The notes beneath the pieces are model-generated. The model had not been told where the DNA came from, made no database searches, and saw nothing but the letters and a program-made list of their open reading frames with translations. From Onthophagus taurus (lineage: Eukaryota > Arthropoda > Insecta > Coleoptera > Scarabaeidae): a stretch of DNA of 64,000 nt. The stretch is from the NCBI RefSeq assembly GCF_036711975.1, contig NW_027248941.1, positions 744,001-808,000 of the forward strand, in the 5' to 3' direction. The position numbers and the translations under genes were made by a program. Of the stretch, positions 1 through 11,317 are shown piece after piece (the first letter of the stretch is position 1; each line of letters opens with the position of its first letter).

Positions 1-704
1 TTGACAGTTAAACAATGATTTAGAAACGTGGCTAAGTTCATTTCTGTCAGAAAAAAAGACGTAGAAACGAAGTGAGTGACGTTTCTAAATAATTGATAAA
101 TGTCAAAATTTTGTAACCTAAAAATTTTTGAGGTTATGAGATTTAAATTAAATTATCTAACAACGTCGCTCGCTTCGCTTCTCTCAAAGAAAGAGAGAGC
201 GAGAAGCGAAGCGAGCGACGTTGTTACATAATTTAATTTAAATTTAACCTCAAAAACAATTCTTTTAGGTTATAAAATTTTTACAGTTAAACAATGATTT
301 AGAAACGTGGCTAAGTTCATTTCTGTCAGAAAAAAAGACGTAGAAACGAAGTGACGTTTCTAAATAATTGATAAATGTCAAAATTTTGTAACCTAAAAAT
401 TTTTGAGGTTATAAGATTTAAATTAAATTATCTAACAACGTCGCTCGCTTCGCTTCTCTCAAAGAAAGAGAGAGCGAGAAGCGAAGCGAGCGACGTTGTT
501 AAATAATTTAATTTAAATTTAACCTCAAAAACAATTTTTTTAGGTTATAAAAATTTTGGCAGTTAAACAATGATTTAGAAACGTGGCTAAGTTCATTACT
601 GTGAAAAAAAAGACAGAAACGAAGTGAGTGACGTTTCTAAATCATTGATAAATGTCAAAATTTTATAACCTAAAAATTGTTGAGGTTATGAGATTTAAAT
701 TAAA
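1..704. repeat. Palindromic tandem array, block 1
   Basis: Two full units and a partial third, about 280 bp each. Each unit has two hairpins. One is a long near-perfect palindrome (centred near 190 and 470) with arms containing CGTCGCTCGCTTCGCTTCTC. The other is a looser stem whose arms contain GATTTAGAAACG and its complement. No reading frame is conserved between units. The same unit recurs at 2005-2640, 5345-5703 and 7676-8765. Here the second hairpin reads in the opposite orientation to those later blocks. The block probably lies in an intron of, or upstream of, Snr1. Confidence 0.85.
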
Positions 705-2004
705 GATGTCGGTGCTTATTGATAAATCACCATGTTAACGGTAGGGTTGAAAACTTTAAAAGAAAAAATTATTTTAGTTACAAAAAATATTCGTAAGCTT
801 TTCTGTCGATGGAATAAGAAATAAATCTTAAGTCTTTGACGCACGGCATAACCCCAAAATTTCTAGTTAGTTTTATTTTTAACTCGAAATGAGTTAATTT
901 TTTTCTAATGAAACGTCAAAAAATGACATTTGAAAAGGACGCATAGGAGTTAGCGCCATCTAGTGAAATTTAATAACATTATTTTTTTTAATAACTTTCT
1001 ATTAAATTTTTGCTATATTAACGCGTAATTAGGTCGAATTAACTTAATAAAGAAATAACAACAACCTAAACAAATTTCTCTTTAACAATCAAAATTATTA
1101 AAGTTTAAAAGTTTTTTTTTGTGATATTTTAGGTTGGTATAACATTTTGGTGTTTGACGCACGACATAACCTCAAAATTTCTAGTTTCAGTTTTATATCT
1201 AACTCAAAATGAGTTAAATAAAGCTTTTTTTAATGAAACGTCAAAAAACGTCACTTGAAGAAGACGCGCCATCTAGTGAAATTTGTTAGCATTAATTTTT
1301 TTAATAACTTTATTGAATTTTTGTTATATTAACGCGTAATTAAATCAAAAGTCGTCGTTTTTTTTTTAATTAGAAGAATAACACGTTTTAAACATCATTT
1401 ATACGAAATTAATGTCAGCTGGTGTGGTTAATATTTGACATTTAAAATTTTAACTGTCATTTTTATAGGTTATTTTGTAATAAGTGTACTTACTCTGTTT
1501 TAAAAACGGATCATTCAGCTTCTTTTAATGCGAAAATTGTTTAATATAATTATTATAAAACGTTTTTTTGATGATACAGGTGATTTTTCAAAGATGTCGG
1601 TGCTTATTGATAAATCACCATGGTAACGGCAGGGTTGAAAACTTTGAAACAAAAAATTATTTTAGTTACAAAGTATTCGTAGACTTTTTTGTCGATGGAA
1701 TAAGAAATAAAACTAATACTAGAAATTTTTTAATTAATTTTATTAAAGTTTAAAAGTTTTTTTTTGTGATATTTTAAGTTGGCATAACATTTTAGTGTTT
1801 GACGCACGGTGTAACCTAAAAAATTTGTAATTTTAGTTTTATTTCTAACTCAAAATGAGTTAATTTTTGTTTTAATGAAACGTCAGAAAATGTCATTTGA
1901 GAAAGACGCGTAGGAGCTGGCGCCATCTAGTGATTTACCGTTAGCAACGAAATTGTTTGGAGTCGGTATAAGCTCCTCCCATCTCTGTGACGTCAAGGCT
2001 TAGT
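705..2004. repeat. Interspersed repeat copies, no gene
   Basis: No convincing gene. A segment at about 705-830 recurs at about 1590-1720. A second module with TTTGACGCACG, AACTCAAAATGAGTTAA and GCGCCATCTAGTG occurs three times (about 838-1040, 1152-1345, 1796-1935). Related copies in reverse orientation lie in the protease intron at 34.2-34.7 kb. Short frames here are not conserved between the copies, so they are not called as genes. Confidence 0.7.
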
Positions 2005-2640
2005 TACGTTTTTAAATCATTTAAATGTCAACAATTCTATAACCTAAAATAATTTTTTTTGAGGTTAGATTTAAATTAAATTATCTAGCAACGTCGCTCG
2101 CTTCGCTTCTCTCAAAAAAAGAGAGAGCGAGAAGCGAAGCGAGCGACGTTGCTAGATAATTTAATTTAAATCTCATAACCTCAACAATTTTTAGGTTATA
2201 AAATTTTGACATTTATCAATGATTTAGAAACGTCACTCACTTCGTTTCTATATCTTTTTTTTCTGATAGATATGAATTTAGCCAGGTTTCTAAATCATTG
2301 TTTAAATGTCAACATTTTTATAACCTAAAAAAAATTGTTTTTGAGGTTAGATTTAAATTAAATTATCTAACAACGTCGCTCGCTTCGCTTCTCGCTCTCT
2401 CTTTTTTTGAGAGAAGCGAAGCGAGCGACGTTGCTAGATAATTTAATTTAAATCTAACCTCAACAATTTTTTTTTTGTTTAGGTTATAAAATTTTGACAT
2501 TTACCAATGATTTAGAAACGTCACTCACTTCGTTTCTACATCTTTATTTCTGACAGAAATGAATTTAGCCACGTTTCTAAATCATTGTTTAAATGTCAAC
2601 ATTTTTATAACCTAAAAAAATTGTTTTTGAATTAGGTTGT
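2005..2640. repeat. Palindromic tandem array, block 2
   Basis: Two more units of the double-palindrome repeat described at 1-704, with long palindromes centred near 2110 and 2400. The central loop at 2110 reads CTCAAAA..GAGAGAG, whereas at 2400 it is in the reverse orientation (GCTCTCTC..TTTTGAGAG). The arms stay the same. This suggests inversion of the centre between identical arms. Confidence 0.85.
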
Positions 2641-2758
2641 CAATTTAAAGGTCGATAAAGGTCATAAAAAAAATGGTAACCCTACATCAAAGCGCATCTT
2701 GTTTACTCTTTAATCTTTGGTAATGGTTAATTACAAATTATTTTGAGGTTAGGTTGAG

Positions 2759-3076
2759 TGGGATATGTCAGAAAAAGATAATAACCCAGAAATGTTTGCC
2801 GTAAAGCTTTGTGCGGAGCTTGGATTAGGTGGCGAATTTGTTACCGCGATTGCTTATTCGATTCGTGGGCAATTATCGTGGCATCAAAGAACGTATGCGT
2901 TTAGCGAGGCTCCTCTACCAACCGTTGAGGTTCCGTTTCGACCCCCGAGCGAAGCCGATCAGTGGGCCCCCTTTTTAGAGACTCTAACCGACGCGGAGAT
3001 GGAGAAAAAGATTCGCGATCAAGATCGCAACACCCGGCGAATTCGAAGATTGGCTAATACGACCCCCGGATGGTAA
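2759..3076 (+). CDS. Snr1: Snr1 / SMARCB1 (INI1) SWI/SNF subunit, last coding exon
   Basis: Terminal exon of the core BAF/Brahma chromatin-remodelling subunit SNF5/SNR1. The peptide ([18 protein letters not shown]... to ...RLANTTPGW, stop TAA at 3074) contains the second half of the SNF5 repeat region and the very conserved C-terminal helix rich in Arg and acidic residues ([20 protein letters not shown]). In the human protein that helix contacts the nucleosome acidic patch. The exon is placed after the AG at 2757-2758, because TGG-GAT directly before the ATG codon gives the WD that precedes MSEK in the family. So the ATG at 2765 is internal, not a start. The upstream exons, about two thirds of the protein, are not in the window; the 2.7 kb to the left is repeats. 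The gene converges on unc-119. Confidence 0.93.
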   Translation, partial: WDMSEKDNNPEMFAVKLCAELGLGGEFVTAIAYSIRGQLSWHQRTYAFSEAPLPTVEVPFRPPSEADQWAPFLETLTDAEMEKKIRDQDRNTRRIRRLANTTPGW

Positions 3077-3206
3077 AATTTCCGGTTCTCCAACTCGATT
3101 AATTCTTTTTTAGATTGTGTTGACATGAATCTTGTTTTAGGGTGAACGCAAGACCCGTTTGAGTTGATTTCGCTTAATTTAATTAATCATGGATATTGGA
3201 TCGTTT

Positions 3207-3212
3207 AATAAA
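3207..3212 (+). terminator. Poly(A) signal of Snr1
   Basis: Canonical AATAAA about 130 nt after the Snr1 stop codon, just before the downstream tandem repeat begins. Inferred from position and hexamer only. Confidence 0.5.
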
Positions 3213-3249
3213 ACTAATTAATTCATTCTTATTTTTTGTTTTACGACGT

Positions 3250-4905
3250 AATAAAAGTCTTAAGTTCGTGAGTATCAAATGAAATAAGTTTTTGAATTAT
3301 AAACATTTACCTTGTCATTCCTGAAATTGATTTGCACCAAAATTTGAATTCACCGGGTTAAAAAGAATCAATTAAATAAAGTTTTTACAAATTTAAATCG
3401 CTACTTCAAGTAATTAGAACTGTCAATTAATGATAAAAACAAAACGTAGTTGTCTGACTTACCGACATCGATTTTTTCTTTTCATTTATTTGTTTTTAAA
3501 TTAAATATTGTTATAAATTATACTTAATTTAACATCCCCGGAATCGTTTCATAATAATTTATTTTACAACTTTATTTTTAACGGTTTTTTCGCTATTTCA
3601 ATCAAAGTTTGAACTGTCAATTAAGAATTGGGACTCAACGATATAGAAAATTATAGATCGACTTTTATTTTGGTAGATATTTTTGAGCGATTTTTTTTTT
3701 ATTTATTAATAATAACGGTTTCATTTGATTTGTTTAAATGTAAATTAATAACGGATGAATTAATTTTATAAATTTAAAAACGAATTAACGAGTTAATTTT
3801 TAAGTAATCCGTAAAATTTTATATCTATGTTCTTGAATGTCAAACGAAATAAGTTTTTAATTTGATTCTTTTAATCAAATTAGTTGAAACATTTACCTTG
3901 TCATTCCTGAAACCGATTTGCACCAAAATTTGGATTTGCCGGGTTAAAAAAAAATCAATAAAATGTTTTAACAAATTTAAATCGTAACTTCAAGTAATTA
4001 GAACTGTCAATTAATGACAACAACAAAACGTAGGTGTCTGACTTACCCACATCGATCTTTTCTTTTCATTTATTTGTTTATAAATTAAATATTGTTATAA
4101 ATTATACTTAATTTAACATCCCCGGAATCGTTTCATAAAAATTTATTTTACAACTTTATTTTTTCGCTATTTCAAGCAAAGTTTGAACTGTCAATTAAGA
4201 GTTGGGACTCAACGATATAGAAAATTATAGATCGATTTTTATTTTGGTAGATATTTTTGAGCGATTTTTTTTTATTTATTAATAATAACGGTTTTATTTG
4301 ATTTGGTTAAATATAAATTAATGACGGAAGAATTAATTTTATAAATTTAAAAACGAATTAACGAGTTAATTTTTTTAGTAATGCGTAAAATTTTATATCT
4401 ATGTCCTTAAGTGTCAAATGAAATAAGTTTTTTAATTATTTTAAGTCGATTTTTTTAATCAAATTAATTAAAATATTTACCTTGTCATTCCTGAAACCGA
4501 TTTGCTCCAAAATTTGGATTCGCCGGGTTAAAAAAAATCAATAAAAAGTTTTAACAACTTAAAATCGCAACTTGTAGTAATTAAAACGTCAATTAATGAC
4601 AACAAAATGTAGTTGTCTGACTTACCGACATCGATCTTTTCTTTTCATTTATTTGTTTTTAAATTAAATATTATTATAAATAATTGAATGCAATACTTAA
4701 TTTAACATCCCCGGAATCTTTTCATACAAATTTATTTTACAACTTTATTTTTTCGCCATTTCAAGCAAAGTTTGAACTGTCAATTAAGAATTGGGACTCA
4801 ACGATATAGAAAATTATAGATCGACTATTACTTTGGTAGACATTTAGGTAGCAATTTTTTTAAATTTATTAATAACAACGGTTTCAATTGATTTAAACAG
4901 TTTTT
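3250..4905. repeat. Three-copy tandem repeat, about 570 bp per unit
   Basis: Three successive copies starting near 3265, 3840 and 4405. They share the landmarks ATTTACCTTGTCATTCCTGA, a GTTTGAACTGTCAATTAAG block and TGGGACTCAACGATATAGAA. Copies differ by scattered substitutions and small indels. No shared reading frame. The array fills the gap between the convergent Snr1 and unc-119 genes. Confidence 0.85.
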
Positions 4906-5027
4906 TATTACTAAAACGGAATGTTTTTATAATAATAGTTTTATAAAAAAAATATCACACACAGAGACAATCGAGACAAAGCTGCTTTAACTTACGTGTT
5001 TTTGCATTTTTAACCTTTTTTTTTTTT

Positions 5028-5033
5028 TTTATT
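5028..5033 (-). terminator. Candidate poly(A) signal of unc-119
   Basis: TTTATT on the + strand (AATAAA on the - strand), about 190 nt downstream of the unc-119 stop. A second AATAAA overlaps the stop region at 5215-5220. The stretch 4920-5218 shows no other coding signal and is probably unc-119 3' UTR. Confidence 0.4.
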
Positions 5034-5218
5034 TGCTCTCTTTAACTATATCCAGCAAGAACGGTGCCTAAAAACGTTTTTTTCATCCATTTACATCGAC
5101 GAGACCTTAAAGGGTGTAAGGTGATGGTGTTTTTCGAGTGCGTCGATCGCTTTTTAAAACGATCGGAGACAAAAACGAACACAAAACTTTTTTTTATGCT
5201 TTTTTAACCCAATTTTTA

Positions 5219-8200
5219 TTACGCTTGCCCTCCGTTGTATGCATAATCAGCCTTGTTATGCATAATAAGGTGATCATCCACGAAATAAAATGAATCCGAA
5301 CGCGTTTCAAAAGGATTCGCTATCATTTCATTCACTAGAAAGAAAAAAATAATTTTTTTTAGGTTATTATTTTTATTGTGTTACCATTGAGATTTAGAAA
5401 CGTCACTCATTTCATTTCTAGATCCTTTTTAGTGACAGAAATGAAGTTAGCCACGTTTTTAAATCTTATAAATGTCAAAATTTTTATAACCAAAAAAATT
5501 TTTTTTTTAGGGTTAGATTTAAATGAAATTATCTAACAACGTCGCTCGCTTCGCTTCTCGCTCTCTCTCTTTTTGAGAGAAGCGAAGCGAGCGACGTTGC
5601 TAGATAATTTAATTTAAATCTAACCTCAACAATTTTTTTTTTTAGGTTATAAAAATTTTGACATTTAAACAATGTATTAGAAACGTCGCTTATTTCGCTT
5701 TTATACTCTATTTTTTAATTCGGAGGAGTGTTTTTAAATTGAAGCGTCAAAAGAAAGGAAAATTGGTCAGTTTTAAGCAAAAATTACACTAGGAAAATTC
5801 GAGATGTTGCTGGCCGCCTAGAAACTAAATCCGAATGATTCTAGTTCTAGGTCTAGTGTTAGTTCTAGTTTTAATTGAATAAGAATACACCATACAACTT
5901 TTCCATGTTGTATATGAGTTGTTAACAGTTTTAGATGTCGTTTTTGATACATTTAAACAACCTTTAGCCGTAATGAATCTGTCCCCAGTCATTTAGACAA
6001 GTTTTCAATAATTTTGAACAACTTATAATTGTTTTGGAGCAATTTTAAAACATTTAGACATGTTTAGGTTAATTACCAATTTGTTTTTAATCATTTTGAA
6101 CAACTTTAAATTTAGTTTTTAATCGTTTTGAACAATTTGATATGGTTATTAACCAATTCGCAATCGTTTAGACAAGTTTTCAATTAGTCCAAATTAGTTT
6201 TCAATAATTTTGAACAACTTATAATCGTTTTGGAACAATTTTAAAACATTTAGACATGTTTAGGTTGATTACTACTTTGTTTTTAATCATTTTGAACAAC
6301 TTGATATGGTTATTAACCAATTTGCAATCGTTTAGACAAGTTTTCAATTAGCCCAAATTAGTTTTCAATAATTTTGAACAACTTATAATCGTTTTGAAGC
6401 AATTTTAAAACATTTAGACATGTTTAGGTTGCTTGCCAATTTGTTTTTAATCATTTTGAACAACTTTAAATTTAGTTTTTAATCATTTTGAACAACTTGA
6501 TATGGTTATTAACCAATTCGCAATCGTTTAGACAAGTTTGCAATTAGACCAAATTAGATTTCAATAATTTTGAACAACTTATAATCGCTTTGGAGCAATT
6601 TTAAAACATTTAGACATGTTTAGGTTGATTGCCAATTTGTTTTTAAACATTTTGAACAACTTTTCTATTTTGTAAATGTGTTTTGAACAACTTTAAATTA
6701 AATTTTTAATCGTTTTGAACAACTTGATATGATTATTAAACAATTCGCAATCGTTTAGACATGTTTTTAATTAGCCCAAATTAGTTTTCAATAATTTTGA
6801 GCAACTTATAATCGTTTTGGAGCAATTTTAAAACATTTAGACAAGTTTTGAATCATTGCCAACGTGTTTTTAATCACTTTGAGCAACTTTTCCAAGATGT
6901 AAACGTGTTTTGAACAACTTGGAACTGTAATATACCAGTTTCCAATAAGTTAGACAAGTTTTTAATCATTACCTTTTGATTTTTAATCATTTTGAACAAC
7001 TTTTTCATCTTGTAAATGAATTTTAATCAATCTTAGATGCAGTTTTTAATTGTTTTGTACAACTTGGCACGGTAACGAACTATTTCTTAATCATTTAGAC
7101 AAGTTTTTAACAACACCAAATTAATTTTCAGCAATTTTGAACGACTTGTAATAACTTTGGAGCAATTTTAAAACATTTAGACAAGTTTTGAATCATTACC
7201 AACTTGTTTTTAATCACTTTGAGCAACTTTTCCAAGATGTAAACATGTTTTGAACAACTTTAGATGCAGTTTGAACAACTTGCAACAGTAATGTACCAGG
7301 TTACAACAAGTTAGACAAGTTTTTAATCATTACCAATTGGTTCTTAATCACTTTGAACAACTTTTTCATCTTGCAAATGAATTTTGATCAATCTTAGATA
7401 CAGTTTTTAATCGTTTTCTACAACTTTGAACGGTAACGAAGTAGTTTATAATCATTTAGACAAGTTTTCAATAACACCAAATTAGTTTTTAGTAATTTTG
7501 AACGACTTGTAATAGCTTTGGAGCAATTTTAAAACATTTAGACAAGTTTTGAATCATTACCAAAGCGGTCTTAATCATTTTGAGCAACTTTTCCAAGTTG
7601 TAAAGTTTTGAACAACTTTAGATGCAGCTTTTAATCGTTTTTGTTTTACTCCTTCGAATTAAAAAATAGAGTATAGACCTTTCTTTTTGACAGAAGTGAA
7701 GCTAGCCATGTTTTTAAATTATTGTTTAAATGTCAAAATTTTTATAATCTAAAATAAATTTTTTTCTTATATTTTTGTTATATTTTTTGACATTTAAACA
7801 ACGATTTAGAAACGTCATTCATTTCGATTATAGATATCTTTTTTTCTGACAGAAATGAACTTAGCCACGTTTCTAAACCATTCTTTAAATGTCAATATTT
7901 TTATAACCTAAAAAAATCGTTTTTGAGGTTAGATTTAAATTAAATTATCTAGCAACGTCGCTCGCTTCGCTTCTCTCAAAAAGAGAGAGAGCGAGAAGCG
8001 AAGCGAGCGACGTTGTTAGATAATTTAATTTAAATCTAACCCCAACAATTTCTTTTTTTAGGTTATAAAATTTTGACATTTATCAATGATTTAGAAACGT
8101 CACTCACTTCGTTTCTACATCTTTTTTCTGACTGAAGTAAAGTTAGCCGAATTTCTAAATCATTGCTTAAATGTCAACATTTTTATAACCTAAAAAAATC

Positions 8201-9371
8201 GTTTTTGAGGCTAGATTTAAATTAAATTATTTAACAACGTCGCTCGCTTCGCTTCTCGCTCTCTCTCTTTTTGAGAGAAGCGAAGCGAGCGACGTTGTTA
8301 GATAATTTAATTTAAATCTAACCCCAACAATTTTTTTTTTTAGGTTATAAAATTTTGACATTTATCAATGATTTAGAAACGTCACTCACTTCGTTTCTAC
8401 ATTTTTTTTTCTGACTGAAGTAAAGTTAGCTGAGTTTCTAAATCATTATTTAAATGTCAACATTTTTATAACCTAAAAAATGTTTTTTTGAGGTTAGATT
8501 TAAATTAAATTATCTAACAACGTCGCTCGCTTCGCTTCTCGCTCTCTCTCTTTTTGAGAGAAGCGAAGCGAGCGACGTTGCTAGATAATTTAATTTAAAT
8601 CTAACCTCAACAATTATTTTTTTAGGTTATAAAAATTTCGACATTTATCAATGATTTAGAAACGTCACTCACTTCGTTTCAACATCTTTTTTTCTAACAG
8701 AAGTGAAGTTAGCCGAGTTTCTAAATCATCATTTAAACGTCAAAATTTTATAACCTAAAAAAAAAAAATTTTCTTTTAAATTTACCTAAATCGGTGGGTA
8801 ACGTCGGAAATTCATAAATATGTTCACAAGTATTCCTTGAGTGAGGTATACAAAATCCAAATTCGAAATCGAACGTTTTTAAAAGTTTATCTCTGAAGAA
8901 ATGTTTCTCAATCATTCGGAACTTATTGACAGGTTTGCTCCCAACGGTAAATTCAACCCTATCAATTCATTACTACATTAATCATTTATTAATTTTAATT
9001 AATTCATTAACTTACGTAGCCCCGACCGTTTTTAATTTCAAAAATTGCGGGGTGAATTGGTACCTCACAAATCTCCCAGCATTGGGATCAACGGGCTCTT
9101 CATTTTCGCCTCGATTATCGACGCTTTCCTCCAAACTATCTATAATCGGTTTAGCAATCTCAAACAAAACGGCCCCGCTTTCCAAGTCGCGTATTTTAAA
9201 CCGAGTAAAATCGATGTCGTAAACGTTAGCGTCGGGCGAGCACAAATAACTATCGGCGATTGAGGTTAAACGCAAAACGTATTCGGGCGTTATTAAAGGT
9301 TTCGAATCGCTTTGTTGGAACGACGATGGTTTATTCGTGAAATTTTCGCGCTTTTCGCGTATTATACTCAT
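5219..9371 (-). CDS. unc-119: unc-119 lipid-binding trafficking chaperone, complete, three exons
   Basis: UNC119 binds N-myristoylated cargo and releases it under Arl control, delivering it to cilia, sensory and synaptic membranes. Exons on the - strand: 9371-9016, 8958-8786 and 5334-5219. Introns are GT-AG with phases that join cleanly (57 bp and 3451 bp), giving 214 residues. Exon 1 has [34 protein letters not shown] and [19 protein letters not shown]. Exon 2 has [35 protein letters not shown] and YEFPTLP. Exon 3 has [19 protein letters not shown] and [16 protein letters not shown] before the TAA. This is the full beta-sandwich family core with a short N-terminus. Start at 9371 is the only in-frame ATG upstream of the conserved region. 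The gene is divergent from the CCDC51 homologue and shares its promoter region. Confidence 0.95.
5345..5703. repeat. Palindromic array, block 3 (unc-119 intron 2)
   Basis: One unit of the double-palindrome repeat, long palindrome centred near 5570. Its right-hand hairpin is interrupted at 5704 by the inverted-repeat transposon; the missing part resumes at 7676. Confidence 0.85.
5704..7673. mobile_element. Non-autonomous DNA transposon with 26-28 bp inverted ends, TA-flanked
   Basis: The ends match as inverted repeats: TACTCTATTTTTTAATTC near 5704 and its complement ending at 7673, with about one mismatch in 28 when the flanking TA is included. TA lies on both sides. Removing the element and one TA restores a palindrome-repeat sequence like that at 5410-5425, so the insertion event can be read directly. 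TA target duplication and this end structure fit Tc1/mariner-type elements. There is no transposase frame. The interior (about 5930-7640) is an irregular minisatellite of GAACAACTT, TTTAGACAAGTTTT and GGAGCAATTTTAAAACATTT motifs. Confidence 0.8.
7676..8765. repeat. Palindromic array, block 4 (unc-119 intron 2)
   Basis: Continuation of block 3 after the transposon, with three long palindromes centred near 7985, 8265 and 8550. The first has its central loop in the orientation opposite to the other two. Units are about 280 bp. Confidence 0.85.
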
Positions 9372-9559
9372 TTTTCTTGAACGATTTCGACCAAAAACTT
9401 GTTATAATCAACTTTTTTTGTTTGTAACAAACTTTTTGACGTTTGACATTTGACATTAAACAGAGTGAATAGAGTTATTTAGATTTAGGGTACGTTCAGA
9501 TAAATCGATAACCTCACTGTTAAATGTCATTCCTTTTACAAAGATGAAACAAGATTAAA
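9372..9559. promoter_or_regulatory. Bidirectional promoter region, unc-119 / CCDC51 homologue
   Basis: Only 188 bp separate the two start codons of these divergent genes. It contains ATCGATA at 9504-9510, seven of eight bases of the DRE (TATCGATA) typical of insect housekeeping promoters. No TATA box is placed convincingly for either gene. Promoter function is inferred from the spacing. Confidence 0.6.
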
Positions 9560-10438
9560 ATGAGATTCCTTTCAACGAATATAGTAAAAACCTTCTCGAA
9601 CAATCTTAATTTAACCGTTTTAGACGCCCCAAAACTCGTTTCGCACTTCAAAGAGAAGATTATTTATAAGAAAGTTAATGATTTAAATTCTTGGTACACT
9701 CGAGTAATAGGGTTGGATGAAGTTAAGTTGTATCAGGATCGGGTCGTCGATTTGCAAGTAAATTAATTAATTTTTTAAAAATTAAGATTCGTTTTATAAC
9801 GAGAATTTTAGGATAAATTATTAACAGCCCAAGAACGTAGGCGAGAAATGGGTTTTGCTTTATCACTAATTAGAAAGAAATCGAACGAATTACAAGATAG
9901 ATTACACAAAGTTAAACGCCAAGATGATTTGCAATTATTCTTGGATTTAATGCGCGAAGAAACGGAGATTTTAAAGCAAGAGAGGGAGGTTCAAGACATG
10001 TTTGTGAATTACGATAGAGAGGAACGCGAGATTTTCACTGCTTTTGCAAACGCCATTCGAGATTCGCACGAAAAGCAAAGATCCCAAGTGGAATACACGA
10101 AATATTTAGGGTTAATTTTGAGCATTTTGGGGTCGTTTTTGGGTTTTGCTTATTCCAGCATACGGAAGGATGATTTAAAAAAATTTATTGAGGGCAAAAT
10201 TGAGGAAATCTCCTCAAAACAACTCCAAATCGAGGATGTAACAAGAAAAGGTGATCAGAATTATGCAAAGTTGGTGCAAAAATTGGATGAAAATACAAAT
10301 AGGATACAAAATGTTGAAAGAAATGATTTTAATGAGGAATTTAAGGACTTTGTGGATACTCTTCCTGATCAAAGTACAATTATTCGATATACTATTTATG
10401 CTTTAGTAGGATACACTATTTTAAGAATCATTATGTGA
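9560..10438 (+). CDS. Ccdc51: CCDC51 / MITOK-like mitochondrial potassium channel subunit
   Basis: Homologue of CCDC51 (MITOK), the pore-forming component of the mitochondrial ATP-sensitive potassium channel in the inner membrane. Exons 9560-9757 and 9812-10438, with a 54 bp phase-0 GT-AG intron, give 274 residues. The N-terminus is short, basic and hydroxylated (MRFLSTNIVKTFSNN), as expected of a mitochondrial presequence. Then come the family motif WYTRVIGLDEVK, a long charged coiled coil (about residues 60-160), the signature FANAIRDSHEKQRSQ, a first membrane helix (about 164-182, GLILSILGSFLGFAY) and a second helix at the extreme C-terminus (about 258-274). Two helices flanking a second coiled segment match the MITOK topology. 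The protein is shorter than the human one. Function is inferred from homology. Confidence 0.88.
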
Positions 10439-10526
10439 GAGTGAGAAAATTAAAATAAACATTAATATTATCAGAGTTGTTTTAATTTAAATATAAACCT
10501 TAAATCAATCATGAAATAAATTGATT

Positions 10527-11142
10527 GCGCTCTCTATTGGGCGAAAACTAAACTATGATTTAATACAGGAGATGCGATAATAGATGGCGCTAAATAAAAA
10601 ATTAATTTTAAAAATGCGCCATCTCTTAGTAAACAAGAAATCTATAATGATTGTTTGGTAAGATAATAAAAGATGGCGCTGTTTTAATTTTCGATTTTCA
10701 TGGAGAAATTTTTTAATTTATATTTTTATTTTTTTCTTGAACGAGATCTAATTGACCTTTAAGTAAATAAAATTGAAAATTTTGTTTGAAAATTTTTGAA
10801 TGTCTCCTTGAAGTCACCTTGAACGACCTCTAAATGACCTTCAAGTCATTGCAATTGAAAATTTTGTTCGAAAATTTTTGGATGTCTCCTTGAAGTCACC
10901 TTGAACGACCTCTAAACGACCTTCAAGTGATTGCAATTGAAAATTTTGGTCGAAAATTTTTGGATGTCTCCTTGAAGTCACCTTGAACGACCTCTAATTG
11001 ACCTTCAAGTATATAAAAGTGAAATATTTTGTTTGAAAAATTTTAGATGTCTTGACAAATTATTCAATTTAGCGCCATCTATTATCGAATTACCAAAGCT
11101 TTAGTAAAAAAAACTTAATCGTCCGCCCAATAGATGTCGCCC
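10527..11142. mobile_element. MITE-like element with inverted ends and inner 87-bp repeats
   Basis: The two ends are inverted copies: CTATTGGGCG and CGATAATAGATGGCGCTAAAT at about 10533-10594, and the complement at about 11069-11135. Inside are three copies of an 87 bp direct repeat (about 10755-11015) with GTCTCCTTGAAGTCACCTTG, and a smaller inverted pair of GCGCCATCT motifs at 10617-10680. No coding frame. No clear target duplication was identified. Confidence 0.65.
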
Positions 11143-11317
11143 TAACAATTTTTTTTTTTAATTTAAAATTTATTTCTGAATTGGTGGATTTAGGGTTAGA
11201 TTTAAATCAAAACAACTTGTATGGTACCAATATTGTTTATTTATATTATAAATACAATTTAATACAATTTTTTTTTAAATTTATTTTAAATTTAATCATT
11301 TCGATGAGATTAGAAAT

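Noticed and set aside
146-240. Long GC-rich palindrome as a bacterial-type terminator or tRNA
   Set aside because: Multicopy eukaryotic foldback; no tRNA arms or A/B boxes seen.
1568-1753. 61-codon + strand frame
   Set aside because: Begins at TTG and lies in an interspersed repeat whose other copy (about 705) does not keep the frame.
8926-9263. Two + strand frames over the unc-119 exons
   Set aside because: They overlap the clearly homologous unc-119 exons 1 and 2 on the other strand.
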